This document shows, one piece after another, positions 32,934-42,540 of a DNA stretch of 64,000 bases (position 1 is its first letter; each line of letters opens with the position of its first letter). The translations under genes and the position numbers were made by a program. Source of the stretch: CAZSAT01 sp964604675. Lineage in GTDB: Bacteria > Myxococcota_A > UBA796 > CAJQPC01. The notes under the pieces were generated by a model. The model ran no database searches. It was not told where the DNA came from and was given only the letters and a program-made list of their open reading frames with translations. The DNA is taken from positions 1-64,000 of the forward strand of contig CAZSAT010000012.1 in NCBI GenBank assembly GCA_964604675.1, in the 5' to 3' direction.

Positions 32934-34889
32934 TCAGCTGCGGCGTCGGAGCCCCAACGCCAGGAGCGCGAGCCAAGCCACGCGTGCGCTTCCAGCGGCC
33001 TCACAGCCGCACCCGCCGTCGATGGCGCACGCGTCTTCCTGCCGATCGAGCACGCCGTCGCAGTCGTTGTCGATGTTGGAACCACAGGCCTCGGGCGCGT
33101 CGGGGTGGATCTGCCGGTCCCAGTCGTTGCAGTCGCCGTCGTCTTCGGTGAACCCGTCGCCGTCGCGGTCCTGGGCCGAACCTGTCGCGTAGCCGTCCAC
33201 GCCGTCGCAGTTGGTGTCGCTCCCGTCCCCGTTCACGTCGTCGGCGCCAGGATGCACCTCGGGGTCCTGGTCGTCGCAGTCCTCGGCGTCCTCGCTGCCT
33301 CCGGCCCAGCCGTCCCCGTCGGCGTCGTGGTCGTTCGCGCCGTCGCAGTCGCTGTCCACGCCGTCGTACCAGGTCTCGTCCGCTCCCGGGTGCACGCTGG
33401 CGTCGTCGTCGTCGCAGTCTCCCGTGGACTCCGCGTAGCCGTCGCCGTCGTCGTCGCTGACCTCCGCATCAGGGCCCCCGAAGCTCCCGATGTCGCTGCG
33501 GGTGCCGTCGAGATCGATGATCGCCGTCGAGCCGGCGTCGATGCAGGGCGAGCCCGACAAGAGGCCGAGCGCGTCGTTGTCGGCGCCGTCGGCGGAGAGC
33601 GCCGCGTAGACCGGGTCGGCGGACAGGTTGCCGTCCGCGCCGGCCAGGTCGCCCAGCGCCCCCCAGTCGCTCCCGTTGCCCCAAGCGTTGGCATGGCTCA
33701 CCGAGACGGTGCCGGACTCGGCCGCGAAGCCGCCCGCCGTGTTGGCGACCGCGTTCACGTTCACGACCGTCCCGCCCGACCCATCGCTCACGAACAGTCC
33801 ACGCTCGTTGTCGACGAGGTCGGCGTTCTCCAGCACCAGGTCGGTGTTGTCCCCGCCGAAGGTGGCGCCCGCGCCGCTGTTCGCGATGGCGACGAGGTTC
33901 GCGATGCGGAGATCGGCCGCGTCGCGCACGATCAACCCCTCGGAGTTGCTCGCCAGGTGCAGGCGGATCGCGGTGCTCTGCCGCACGCCCTCGAGCCGAA
34001 CGCCCACGTCGTGGCCGCGGACCTGGAGGTCGCGCAGGGCGACGGTGCCACCCAGTGAGGTCACCGCCGAGCCGGCGTTGGCTTCGAAGTCGACCTCGTC
34101 GAGCGACAGCGCGGCGTCCTCGGTGTGGAGCGTGGCGCCCGATGTGGTCGCGTTGGCTTCCAGGCGACTCCCGTCGAGGCTCACCGTTCCACCGCGGACG
34201 ACCGCAGCGCCCCCCAAGGACGCCTGGTTGCCAGAGAAGGGGCTAGCCGACGCTCGGAGCACGCTCCCTTCCGAAGCGATCGCGCCGCCCTCCGTGCCGG
34301 CCTCGTTGTCGATCCAGCTGACCCGCACCGCCTCCACCGTGCTGTCGAGCGCGTCGAGCGCGCCCCCCGTGGTCTCCGCTCGGTTCCGCTCGAAGGTGAC
34401 GTCGGTGAGGTCGACCCGGCTGTCCGTCGCTCTTAGGGCTCCTCCCTGGCGCCCGTGGTTGTCGGACAGCACCGCGTCCTCCAGGGTCAGGTCGCCGCTC
34501 TCCACCCACAGCGCCGTGCTGGAGAACCCCACCACCGCAACCCCCCGAAGGGCGAGCGCGCCGCCGACCTGGTCGACCGCTGTGTCCGCAGCCGCCAAGG
34601 TGAGGTCGCTCACGGTGACGCTGGCGCCGCCGAGGAAGGTGATCACGGCAGGGGTCTTCGCAGCGCCGACGCTCACCTGAGAGGCGCCGGCGCCCACGAT
34701 GGACAGGTCGCGCGCCCCGAGCCGCAGGCTCTCTTCGTAGAGGCCCGCGGTGACCTGGATGACGTCGCCGTCGCGGGCCTCGTCGACGGCGCTCTGGATG
34801 CTGGTGAAGTCGCCGCCACCGCTGGCGTCGACCCGGATGGTGCCTGCGAGCGCGCCGCGAACCGACACCAGTACGAGCAGCGCGGACAT
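32934..34889 (-). CDS. Secreted beta-helix protein with MopE-type repeats and MYXO-CTERM-like tail
   Basis: The 651-residue product has a signal peptide (MSALLVLVSVRGALAG) and a long right-handed parallel beta-helix region (about 20-490; GTIRVDASGGGDFTSIQSAV, repeated LxLxDxxFxxN turns). A string of acidic calcium-type motifs of the MopE kind follows (GDCDDDDASVHPGAD, DCDDQDPEVHPGAD, GDCNDWDRQIHPDAP). It ends with a MYXO-CTERM-like tail of Cys, hydrophobic helix and RRR. It is expected on the cell surface, perhaps as adhesin or polysaccharide binder. ATG 34889 is chosen because the upstream in-frame ATG overlaps a TATAAG promoter-like element. Confidence 0.85.
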   Translation of the reverse strand: MSALLVLVSVRGALAGTIRVDASGGGDFTSIQSAVDEARDGDVIQVTAGLYEESLRLGARDLSIVGAGASQVSVGAAKTPAVITFLGGASVTVSDLTLAAADTAVDQVGGALALRGVAVVGFSSTALWVESGDLTLEDAVLSDNHGRQGGALRATDSRVDLTDVTFERNRAETTGGALDALDSTVEAVRVSWIDNEAGTEGGAIASEGSVLRASASPFSGNQASLGGAAVVRGGTVSLDGSRLEANATTSGATLHTEDAALSLDEVDFEANAGSAVTSLGGTVALRDLQVRGHDVGVRLEGVRQSTAIRLHLASNSEGLIVRDAADLRIANLVAIANSGAGATFGGDNTDLVLENADLVDNERGLFVSDGSGGTVVNVNAVANTAGGFAAESGTVSVSHANAWGNGSDWGALGDLAGADGNLSADPVYAALSADGADNDALGLLSGSPCIDAGSTAIIDLDGTRSDIGSFGGPDAEVSDDDGDGYAESTGDCDDDDASVHPGADETWYDGVDSDCDGANDHDADGDGWAGGSEDAEDCDDQDPEVHPGADDVNGDGSDTNCDGVDGYATGSAQDRDGDGFTEDDGDCNDWDRQIHPDAPEACGSNIDNDCDGVLDRQEDACAIDGGCGCEAAGSARVAWLALLALGLRRRS

Positions 34890-35010
34890 GAGGTCGTCCC
34901 GATGAGCGGTCTCAGCGGCGGCACCGCCTTGCGAGCGAGGCGCCGCACGTGTCTTATACACTCCTCGGTACCACCCCGCCCCGGCGGGAGGACCGACGGA
35001 GGCCGTACCG
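34890..35010. promoter_or_regulatory. Divergent promoter region with CTTATACA
   Basis: The 121-bp region separates the beta-helix gene (minus) from the long envelope operon (plus). An AT-rich CTTATACAC element at 34953-34961 reads TATACA on the plus strand and TATAAG on the minus strand. It may serve both directions. GGAGG (about 34998) serves the plus-strand gene. Confidence 0.35.
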
Positions 35011-36039
35011 ATGTGGATGTCCCTGTGCTTGCTGCTCGCCTGCTCGGGCGGTGAGGCCGAGCCCGAGGTGCCGGCCGTGGACCCGGCAGCCGCGGCGGTT
35101 CAGAGCGCCGAGAGTGCGCTGCGGCAGGGGGACCTCGCCGCGGCGGATGCTTCCTTCCAGGAGGCCCTCACCACCTCACCCGGCAACGTCGACGCCGCTG
35201 TCGGAGCTTCGTACCTGGCGATGCTCTCCGGTGACCTGTCGGCGGCCGACGCGCTGCTGGCGGCGGCCGAGGCAAGCGCTGGCGACCGCGTCGGTGAGCT
35301 CGAGGTCCGACGTGCCCTGCTGGCCGTCGAAGCGGGGGACATGGGCGCCGTCCGCACCCACGGCGAAGCGTCCGCGCTCCCCCAGGGCCAGCTGCTCGCG
35401 GCCGAAGCCGCCATGGCGGGGGCCGACGTCGACGGCGCCCTCGCCCTGCTCGAGCAGGCCGCCGCCGGAAGCGGTGGCGCAGCGGACACCGCCAAGCACT
35501 ACCTGGAGCTCCTGAACCACGACGACTTCGGGCGTGCGGCGGTCGCGGAGCTGTACGCACTCTGGGCGATGGGCAGCCGCGAGGCGGCCGCCAGGTCGGC
35601 GCCGGGTGTGGTGGCCGATCTCGACGACGCGGCGGAAGACAAGGGTGCGGAGCTGCTCTTCTGGGCAGGGCGCGCCGCGTCGGTGGGGGAGGCCGAGGCG
35701 GCGGCCCATCTCCTGGCGGCCATCGACGGCAAGCCGCCCGGCCAGGCCTGGCGCGTGAACGCGACCCAGACCCTCGTCGAGTGTGCTGACGGGAACGTGC
35801 AAGCCTGCGCCTCGGGCTTGGAGACCGTCGACCTGGTCGCCACCGACTCCGCGGCGCTCCACACCCGGGCCACGGCGGCGGTCGCGCTCGGGCGATCGGA
35901 CGCGGAAGGTGGCAAGGCCTTGCTCACGGACCATCCGGGGGAGTCGACCGCGCGGGCGGCCCTGGAGCTGGGCGATCTCGAGCTCGCGCGTAAGCTGGCG
36001 CCGGCTGGGCTGTTCAGTGACCACCTGGCTGCGAGGTGA
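35011..36039 (+). CDS. TPR-like lipoprotein
   Basis: The 342-residue product begins MWMSLCLLLACSGGEAEP, a short lipoprotein leader with Cys11 in the lipobox. Ala-rich helical repeats follow (AESALRQGDLAAADASFQEAL, SYLAMLSGDLSAADALLAAAE), of TPR or Sel1-like type. It heads a long collinear run of genes up to the peptide ABC transporter. The start has GGAGG eight bases upstream. The next gene overlaps by GTGA. Confidence 0.75.
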   Translation: MWMSLCLLLACSGGEAEPEVPAVDPAAAAVQSAESALRQGDLAAADASFQEALTTSPGNVDAAVGASYLAMLSGDLSAADALLAAAEASAGDRVGELEVRRALLAVEAGDMGAVRTHGEASALPQGQLLAAEAAMAGADVDGALALLEQAAAGSGGAADTAKHYLELLNHDDFGRAAVAELYALWAMGSREAAARSAPGVVADLDDAAEDKGAELLFWAGRAASVGEAEAAAHLLAAIDGKPPGQAWRVNATQTLVECADGNVQACASGLETVDLVATDSAALHTRATAAVALGRSDAEGGKALLTDHPGESTARAALELGDLELARKLAPAGLFSDHLAAR

Positions 36040-36491
36040 GCGTGAAGCGGACGATCCTGACGGGCCTGGCCATCGCGGTGCTGGGCGCCCCCGTGTCGGC
36101 GGACGCGAAGCGAGACAAGGACGGCGGCACCCGGGTCTACGTGCGCGTGGTCGACGAGAGTGGCGGTCCCATTCCGACCGCGGTCATCCGGCACCCCGCG
36201 GAGCAGGACCGCCACCGGGTGAACTCGGTGGATGGCACGTGGGACGAAGAGGTGCTCTACATGCCGGATGGCACCGAGCTCGTCTTCGAGCCCGGGCTGA
36301 TGCTCACGCTCGAGGTCTCGGCGCCGAGCTTCGAGACCAAGGTGGTCCAGTACCAGGTACGCCGCCGCCGGAACCGCTTCGACGTCGAGCTCGTCGAGCT
36401 GGAGATCGAGGAGTCGGTCATCGAGCCGCCGAAGATCCAGTTCGGCACCGACAGCCCCCGCGACACCACCGGCGCTCCGCCGGCCAACTAA
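36036..36491 (+). CDS. Secreted protein with carboxypeptidase-regulatory-like fold
   Basis: The 151-residue product has a basic n-region and signal (MSVKRTILTGLAIAVLGAPVSADA in part). A single beta-sandwich-like domain follows (RVYVRVVDESGGPIPTAVIR, DGTELVFEPGLMLTLEVSA), resembling CarboxypepD-regulatory repeats. The C-terminus is acidic, then polar. It is coupled to the TPR lipoprotein by GTGA. No catalytic motif is visible. Confidence 0.65.
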   Translation: MSVKRTILTGLAIAVLGAPVSADAKRDKDGGTRVYVRVVDESGGPIPTAVIRHPAEQDRHRVNSVDGTWDEEVLYMPDGTELVFEPGLMLTLEVSAPSFETKVVQYQVRRRRNRFDVELVELEIEESVIEPPKIQFGTDSPRDTTGAPPAN

Positions 36492-36503
36492 GGCGAGGTC
36501 TCC

Positions 36504-37961
36504 ATGCGATCCCTTCTGCTGGCGCTCGCGCTCGTCCCCTTTGCCCAGGCTGGCGACGCCGGGGACTACGCCCGCCTGTTTCCCCTGCATCCGTGCAGCG
36601 ACGGCTGGGCGGGCTGTGTGGTCGACGGCGACGTGTACGACGCCGACGCCGCACGAGACGGCGCCGGCTACCCGATGCCGGCCGACCTCCGCTTCGGCTG
36701 GTTCGATCTCAGCGACACCGTGGCCACGAGCCCCTTCACCGGGCTGAGTGACTACAGCGCCGTGCCCGTCGCCGTGGCGGCTGCTCCCGAGCCCAGACAG
36801 GTTCGCCCCGAAGCCGCCGAGCCCGCGCGCCGGGACATCGCGGCGAACCCCACCGCGAACGACCCTGCGCCCGAGGTCGTGGCGTCCACCTCCACGAGGT
36901 CGAGCGGCTCCAGCAGCTACGAGCCACCCAGCACCGCCACCCGTGCCACCCCTTCGCGCAAGGGCGGCTCGTCCTACGACGGCGCCGCGTCGTCCGGGTC
37001 GTCCGGCGCGTCCGGCTCGGGGTCTTCCGTCACCGAGGACTACGGCTCGGCGCGCTCCATCGCGAGCTACGCGAGCGAGCCCGCGACGGGCACGGCCGCC
37101 GAGCTCTCCGAACCCGCGGCCACACCCCGCGCCGCGAGCACGGTCGACCCCTTCGCAGTCGAGGAACAACAAGCCACCTTCGCGACGCAGGGCAGCGACC
37201 TGAAGCCGGCCTTCGAGGAAGCCGTGCCCTCTGCGCCGCCCATCGCGTCCAACCCCCTCGCCGTCGAGGAGGCCGCTCCGGTGGTCGCCTCGGTGGAGCC
37301 GGTCGACGACGAACCCATCGATCTCCCGGTCAAGATCGACCAGACGCCGCAGGTCTTCGATGACTCGTGCGACGACCTGAAGCCGCTGCAGCCACAAGCG
37401 GTGATGGGACGGCTCCGCGCCGGCCAGATCGGGTGCCTGGAGGATGCGTTCGGTGCCGCGGGGAGCCAGACCGACAAGGACGCGATCAGCCGCGTGTTGA
37501 TGGTCAACGCCGAGGCGGCGGACGACAAGCGCTCCTGGGAGAAGCTCGTCAAGCGCCACCTCGACGAGGTCGATCGCTCGGATCCCGAGATCTGCTTCAG
37601 CTACGCGCTGCACCTGTCCAAGGGCTCGGTCGGCCGCGCCTACGGCGTGATCAAGTGGGCTGACTACGCCCTCGAGAACAAGACCGTGTGGACCGGGTCG
37701 ACCTACAAGGCGCGGGTCTACGCGCTGTACAAGCTGAAGGCCGAAGCCGCCACGCGGCTGTGGGAGGACGCGGCTCAGAAGGTCGTCGACGGCAAGGGCG
37801 ACCGGGACGCGCTCCAGTCCGACGAGGAACAGCGGCGGGGCATCGCAAAGACCTATGCGCTCGAGTGGCTGACCTACGCCCGGCAGTCCGGTCAGAAGAC
37901 CTCCGAGCCGATGGCGCTGTGCGTCTCCGCCGCGGGCAACAAGAAGTTCTGCGGGGAGTGA
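36504..37961 (+). CDS. Secreted protein with long Ser/Ala/Pro-rich linker
   Basis: The 485-residue product has a signal (MRSLLLALALVPFAQAG). A short N-terminal segment with two Cys (HPCSDGWAGCVVDGD) is followed by a roughly 200-residue low-complexity Ser/Ala/Pro/Gly linker (for example SSGSSGASGSGSSVTEDYGS). A helical C-terminal domain covers about 290-485, with Cys in DDSCDDLK, QIGCLED, EICFSYAL, ALCVSAAGNKKFCGE. No family recognised. The linker suggests it spans the envelope or the surface layer. It is 12 bases after the previous gene. Confidence 0.7.
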   Translation: MRSLLLALALVPFAQAGDAGDYARLFPLHPCSDGWAGCVVDGDVYDADAARDGAGYPMPADLRFGWFDLSDTVATSPFTGLSDYSAVPVAVAAAPEPRQVRPEAAEPARRDIAANPTANDPAPEVVASTSTRSSGSSSYEPPSTATRATPSRKGGSSYDGAASSGSSGASGSGSSVTEDYGSARSIASYASEPATGTAAELSEPAATPRAASTVDPFAVEEQQATFATQGSDLKPAFEEAVPSAPPIASNPLAVEEAAPVVASVEPVDDEPIDLPVKIDQTPQVFDDSCDDLKPLQPQAVMGRLRAGQIGCLEDAFGAAGSQTDKDAISRVLMVNAEAADDKRSWEKLVKRHLDEVDRSDPEICFSYALHLSKGSVGRAYGVIKWADYALENKTVWTGSTYKARVYALYKLKAEAATRLWEDAAQKVVDGKGDRDALQSDEEQRRGIAKTYALEWLTYARQSGQKTSEPMALCVSAAGNKKFCGE

Positions 37962-39220
37962 TGCTCTTCGTCGCGTTGTGGGGATGCAGCGGCGAGGCGC
38001 CGGACGCGGTCGACGCGCCGGTCGCGCCCCTCGTGGATGCGTCGCTCCTGGCCGCGGCCTGGCAGATCGAAGCCGCACCGCTCGACGTGATGGGCGCCCT
38101 CACGAGCGACCGGGGTTGGCGGGCCTTCTACAGCCGTGACTACGACGCCGCGCTCGCCGCTGGGTCCTCGGACACCCTCGCAGCGCGCGTGCATGCCGAG
38201 CGCTTCGCCCTGTACCGCCAGGCGTCGCTCCTGCAGGCCAACGCCATCCGCGCCACCTACGGTGCCGATCAGCGCCGGGAAGGGGACCCCGCCGAGGTGG
38301 ACTACCTGCTCGCGGTCGCCGCCGTCGTGCACGGCGACCTGGACGAGGCGCGCGCGCTGTTGTCCTCGAGCCGCGACGGCTGGGCGCCCGAGGTGTCGGA
38401 AGCCGCCGCAGCATGGGACGCGCGCCTCGCGCAGGAGGCGGTCGTGCTCGACGCGATCAGCCTCCCGATGCCGGAAGACGTGGCGCCGTGGTCGCTCGCA
38501 GAGACCGTGGGCGAGCTGTCGGTGCAGGTGGTCGATCCCACCGCGGTGCTCGCGTTGGGTGCGGCCGAGTACCGGGCCGCGATGGCCCTCGGCGGGGTCG
38601 AGGCGGTGATGGCGCCCTGGACCCTGGCCCTCGATCCGGCGACCACCAGCGCCGCCGAGCTCGGTCTGCACGCGCGGTTCCTGAGCGCCTGGCCCAGCGC
38701 CGGCGACGCGGTCTTCGCGGCAGCCGCCCGCCAGGGCAGCAGCGCGGTTGCGGCCCACGCCGGCACCTCGCTCCTCGCCGCGGCGATCGCGCCGTGCGTG
38801 GAGGGGGGCTTCGACCTCGTCTGCATCGGCGAGGCCTCGGCCGGGCTGAGCCACCAGATCGAGGCGGCGATGACCGAGGCCGCAGGCGAGGAGCAGCGGG
38901 ACCACCGCGACCTCGCGAACCTCGCGCGCGTGGGGGTGCTGCGCGCCGCCGCGCGCCTCGCTGAGGCCGACGGTGAGCGGGAGACGAGCGGCCGGTTGAT
39001 GGTGGAGGCTCTCGACCGCAGCCTCGGTCCTGCGGCCGACCCGACGTTCTTCATGTCCCTCGCTGCGTGGGACGCGCAGAACCGGAATGCGGTGCGCGCC
39101 CAGGAACTGGTGCACCCCCTCACCGAGCGCTTCGAAGGGGTCGCCTGGGCACGAAGCTCCCTCGACGCACTACACTTGCGTGTCTCCCGTGATGCCGGTC
39201 CCGGCCTCCCCATGCACTGA
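37961..39220 (+). CDS. Helical putative lipoprotein, function unknown
   Basis: The 419-residue product begins MLFVALWGCSGEAPDA, with the lipobox-like Cys at residue 9 and no charged n-region. The rest is Ala-rich helical repeat (VAAVVHGDLDEARALLSSS, SAAELGLHARFLSAW), like a solenoid scaffold. ATG 37961 overlaps the preceding stop by one base (TGATG) and follows GGGGAG; GTG 37958 is the alternative. It ends three bases before the peptide-binding protein gene and may be an accessory of the transporter. Confidence 0.7.
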   Translation: MLFVALWGCSGEAPDAVDAPVAPLVDASLLAAAWQIEAAPLDVMGALTSDRGWRAFYSRDYDAALAAGSSDTLAARVHAERFALYRQASLLQANAIRATYGADQRREGDPAEVDYLLAVAAVVHGDLDEARALLSSSRDGWAPEVSEAAAAWDARLAQEAVVLDAISLPMPEDVAPWSLAETVGELSVQVVDPTAVLALGAAEYRAAMALGGVEAVMAPWTLALDPATTSAAELGLHARFLSAWPSAGDAVFAAAARQGSSAVAAHAGTSLLAAAIAPCVEGGFDLVCIGEASAGLSHQIEAAMTEAAGEEQRDHRDLANLARVGVLRAAARLAEADGERETSGRLMVEALDRSLGPAADPTFFMSLAAWDAQNRNAVRAQELVHPLTERFEGVAWARSSLDALHLRVSRDAGPGLPMH

Positions 39221-39223
39221 GCC

Positions 39224-40792
39224 ATGACGAACACCTTCACCCGCGCACTGCTTTCGCTCGCTGCCGTGGCCGCTGTGGCCACCACCGGCGCGAGGTTGAC
39301 CTACTACGAGGAGTCGCTGCCGGGGACGCTGAACCCCATCTACGCGTCCTCGATGGTCGACTACCGCGTCGACGAGTTGATCTTCGACCGCCTCTACTAC
39401 CACTCGCCCATCACCAACGAGCTCACGTCTCGGCTGGTGGAGACCTGGGAGGTGGCCGAGTCCGGGCAGGCCGTCCGGCTGACGCTGCGCCGCGACGCCA
39501 AGTGGCACGACGGCTCGGGCCTGAGCGCGGAGGACGTCTGCTTCACGGTCGACGCCATGCTCGACAGCGGCACCACGAGCCCGATCGCCGAGGGCTACCG
39601 CGCCGAGCTGTCGGGCTGCGAGGTGGAGGGCAAGAACGTCGCCCTGGTGCGCTTCAAGAAGGTCTTCCACAACCCCTTGAACCGCCTGAGCTTCTACGTG
39701 CTCCCGAAGCACGCGCTCACCGACACCGCTGTCCCACCGGACCACGAGTTCTCGATCCGCCCCATCGGCACCGGATCGATGAAGGCCTCCATGGGCCGAA
39801 GCGGCGTGAGCTTCGAGGCCTTCAAGAACGGCCACCACAGCCCCGGCGTCGACCTGATGCTCCAGGAGGGCAACGACCCGCTGGTGCAGGTCAAGACCCT
39901 GATGCAGGACGGTGTGCAGGGCATCGTCGCGGTCCCGCCCGGACGGCGTCCGGACGTCACGGCGTCGGATCTGTTGGCGCTCAAGTCCTACGACCTTCGG
40001 AGCTGGTGGTACGTCGCCGTGAACCCGGCCAAGCCGTACCTGAAGGACAAGCGCGTACGCCAGGCCCTCGACAAGCTGATCGACCGCACCGATCTGCGGC
40101 AGCTCAGCCTCGGCATCGCGCCCGACGAGAACAACTCGCCCTGCGAGTTCATCTCCGGACCGTTCGTGCAGTCGTCGCCCTATTACAACCGGTCGGTGCC
40201 CACCCAGCCTCGATCCGATCGAGAGGCGGCCTTCGCACTGTTGAAGGAGGCCGGCCTCACCCAGGAGGGTGGTCGCTGGCACTACAAGGGGCAGCCCATC
40301 ACGCTCCGCATCGGCATGAAGGCCCCGCTGGACAACGAGGCCCCGGACCTGCTGAGCCAACTCGGAAACCAGCTCGGTGCCGCAGGCTTCGACCGCCAGA
40401 CCCACAAGATCTCCACCGACGACTGGAACACCAAGGTCGAGACCGGCCAGATGAACGACTACGACCTGCTGATCGGCAAGTGGTCGTTCGGCCTGGTCGA
40501 AGACGTCAACGCGCTCTTCCACACCCGGAAGGGGAACCGCGGCTCCAAGAACATCTTCAACTTCACCAACACCCAGGTCGATGTGTTGCTCGCGCAGTAC
40601 GACGCGGCACGCACCGACACCCAGGCCCAGGATGCCTACCACCAGCTCCACGAGACCCTGGCGGGCGAGCTTCCATACCTGTTCCTGTGGAAGCTCGACA
40701 CGAAGAGCGCCTGGCGAACGGAGGTTCGGGGCACCACCATCGCGCCGTACTACTATTGGACCGAAGTCGACGCCTGGACCTACAACCCCTGA
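39224..40792 (+). CDS. Peptide/nickel-type ABC transporter substrate-binding protein (family 5)
   Basis: The 522-residue periplasmic binding protein is of the DppA/OppA class. It has a signal peptide (ALLSLAAVAAVATTGA) and family segments LRRDAKWHDGSGLSAEDV, YLKDKRVRQALDKLIDR and the C-terminal YLFLWKLDT. It lacks a lipobox, unlike most of its envelope neighbours. It delivers oligopeptide-like ligands to the permeases encoded directly downstream. The ligand cannot be told. The first permease gene starts 18 bases after its stop with GTAGGC in between. Confidence 0.92.
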   Translation: MTNTFTRALLSLAAVAAVATTGARLTYYEESLPGTLNPIYASSMVDYRVDELIFDRLYYHSPITNELTSRLVETWEVAESGQAVRLTLRRDAKWHDGSGLSAEDVCFTVDAMLDSGTTSPIAEGYRAELSGCEVEGKNVALVRFKKVFHNPLNRLSFYVLPKHALTDTAVPPDHEFSIRPIGTGSMKASMGRSGVSFEAFKNGHHSPGVDLMLQEGNDPLVQVKTLMQDGVQGIVAVPPGRRPDVTASDLLALKSYDLRSWWYVAVNPAKPYLKDKRVRQALDKLIDRTDLRQLSLGIAPDENNSPCEFISGPFVQSSPYYNRSVPTQPRSDREAAFALLKEAGLTQEGGRWHYKGQPITLRIGMKAPLDNEAPDLLSQLGNQLGAAGFDRQTHKISTDDWNTKVETGQMNDYDLLIGKWSFGLVEDVNALFHTRKGNRGSKNIFNFTNTQVDVLLAQYDAARTDTQAQDAYHQLHETLAGELPYLFLWKLDTKSAWRTEVRGTTIAPYYYWTEVDAWTYNP

Positions 40793-40810
40793 ACCGGCGG
40801 TAGGCCCCCG

Positions 40811-41734
40811 ATGAAGCGCTGGTGGATCCGGCCGGCGGTGCGTCTCGTCGCGGCGACCTTGTTGCCCGTGCTCGTGCCGCTCGTCATCACGGGCTTCATC
40901 TGGGCCCTGCCCGGCGACCCCGCGTCGTTGATCTGTCCGCCAGAGGTCTGCTCCGGCACCGAGGAGCTCGCGCGTCGTTGGAACCTCGACGGTGGGCCGT
41001 GGAACTTCTTCTCGGCCTGGCTGTCGGGGGCGGTTCAGGGTGACTTCGGCCGCTCCTGGCGCCTCCTGCAAGGCGCGCCCGTCGCCGACCTGCTGTGGGC
41101 ATCCTTGCCCCTGACTGCGGCGTTGGTGAGCGTGGCGTTCGTGCTGGTGCTCGTCGGCGCGCTCGGCGCTGCAACGCGCTGGCTGCCGGACTGGGCGGAT
41201 GGCCCGCTGGAAGCGGTGGGCCTGGTCCCCGTGCTGGTGCTCGCGCTCTCGGTTGCGGCCACGGTCACCATGAGCTTCGGTGCTCGAGCCTTCGAAGCCG
41301 AAGCGGTCGTCGTCAAGGTCGTGCTCGGCGCGCTGGCACTCGGGCTCGCGGACGCTGCGCTGTCGGGCACGGTCATCGGCGTGCGCAGCCAGGTCGAGGA
41401 CGAGCGGCGGCAGCGGTACGTGCGCATGGCTGCGCTGCGCGGAGAAGGGGAGCTGCAGAACGCCCTGCCCAACGTGCTTCCCGCGCTCGTCGGCCAGCTG
41501 CGCGCCCGGACCCTGCACCTGCTGAGTGGTGCGGTGGTGGTCGAGGTCGTGTTGCAGCTCGAGGGGCTCGGCGATCTGCTCTGGGGTGGCACGCTCGTGC
41601 AGGACTTCGGTGTGGTGTTGGCAGCGGCCTTCGGGTTCTCGCTCTTGAGTGCCGTGCTGCTGGCGGGTCAGGCGCTGATCGAGATCCTGGTCGCCTTGCA
41701 CGTGCGTCGCTCGCCAGCCGTGGGGGCCGTGTGA
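40811..41734 (+). CDS. Peptide ABC transporter permease, DppB-like
   Basis: The 307-residue inner-membrane permease has about six hydrophobic segments. The binding-protein-dependent transport loop (MAALRGEGELQNALPNVLPAL, quoted in part) retains the EAA-type motif region. It starts with a first TM at about 10-30 and a periplasmic loop with two Cys (LICPPEVCSG). It pairs with the DppC-like permease, whose GTG overlaps its stop (GTGA). Confidence 0.88.
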   Translation: MKRWWIRPAVRLVAATLLPVLVPLVITGFIWALPGDPASLICPPEVCSGTEELARRWNLDGGPWNFFSAWLSGAVQGDFGRSWRLLQGAPVADLLWASLPLTAALVSVAFVLVLVGALGAATRWLPDWADGPLEAVGLVPVLVLALSVAATVTMSFGARAFEAEAVVVKVVLGALALGLADAALSGTVIGVRSQVEDERRQRYVRMAALRGEGELQNALPNVLPALVGQLRARTLHLLSGAVVVEVVLQLEGLGDLLWGGTLVQDFGVVLAAAFGFSLLSAVLLAGQALIEILVALHVRRSPAVGAV

Positions 41735-42540
41735 GGTTCGGCGCCGCGGTGCTGGGAGCCACCCTGCTGATCGCCGTGATCGCCTTGGGCGTGGGCGCTC
41801 CCGAGCACCTCTCGGACCCGCAGCTCGACGCCGTGTTGGCGTCACCGCTGGAGCAGCTTCCCCTGGGCACCGACGAGCGTGGCCGGCCGCTCATCGACTA
41901 TGCCCGACAGGGGGCGGGGATCGTCGCGGGGCCCGCCCTGCTCGCGGGCTTGTTGGTCGCTCTGTTCTCGACGCTCGGCGGGCTTGCCGCGTGCATCTCG
42001 CCGCGCACCGAGGCGGTGCTCGCTGGGCTCGGTGAGGTCGTCGGCGCGCTGCCCCGCATGGTGGTGATCCTGGTGGTGGCGCTGGTCGTGCCGCGTGAGA
42101 GCCGCAGCCTGTGGCCCATCGCCCTCACGTGGGCCTTGCTCGCGACACCCGGCGCCATGGACGAAGCGGCGGCGGTGGCGCGCAGGCTGGGCGGCGCCCG
42201 GTTCGTGGAGGCCTTGCGGGCCCACGGCTTCTCGTCGCCCCGCATCCTGCTGGTCCACCTCGTCGGCTACAACCTCCGGCCGGTGGTCGTTCGCCAGGGC
42301 CTCGAGACCATGATGCAGGTGGTCTTCCTGGAGATCGCCCTGTCCTACCTCGCCCTCGCCGACAACCAGCCGAGCCTGACCCACAGCGACAGCACACGGA
42401 GCTGGGCCGCCATCCTGGACCTCGGCTACAAGGTCATTCTCGACCTGGACGCCTGGCACGCGCTCTGGACGGGGCTCGGGTTGCTGGCCATGGTCGCCGG
42501 CGCCGTGGTCTCCCTGCGCTTCGCCACGCGGGCTCGCTGA
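41731..42540 (+). CDS. Peptide ABC transporter permease, DppC-like
   Basis: The 269-residue permease begins at a GTG overlapping the upstream stop (MRFGAAVLGATLLIAVIALG). The conserved cytoplasmic loop RRLGGARFVEALRAHGFSS matches the EAA region. LPLGTDERGRPLIDYARQG near the N-terminus is the typical DppC pre-TM motif. It forms the heterodimeric channel with the preceding gene product. Its TGA overlaps the next ATG (TGATG). Confidence 0.9.
   Translation: MRFGAAVLGATLLIAVIALGVGAPEHLSDPQLDAVLASPLEQLPLGTDERGRPLIDYARQGAGIVAGPALLAGLLVALFSTLGGLAACISPRTEAVLAGLGEVVGALPRMVVILVVALVVPRESRSLWPIALTWALLATPGAMDEAAAVARRLGGARFVEALRAHGFSSPRILLVHLVGYNLRPVVVRQGLETMMQVVFLEIALSYLALADNQPSLTHSDSTRSWAAILDLGYKVILDLDAWHALWTGLGLLAMVAGAVVSLRFATRAR

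Noticed and set aside
33060..33460. Tandem DNA repeat or CRISPR-like array in the beta-helix gene
   Set aside because: The periodicity encodes MopE-type acidic motifs with diverged DNA and no equal-length spacers; it is protein-level repetition.
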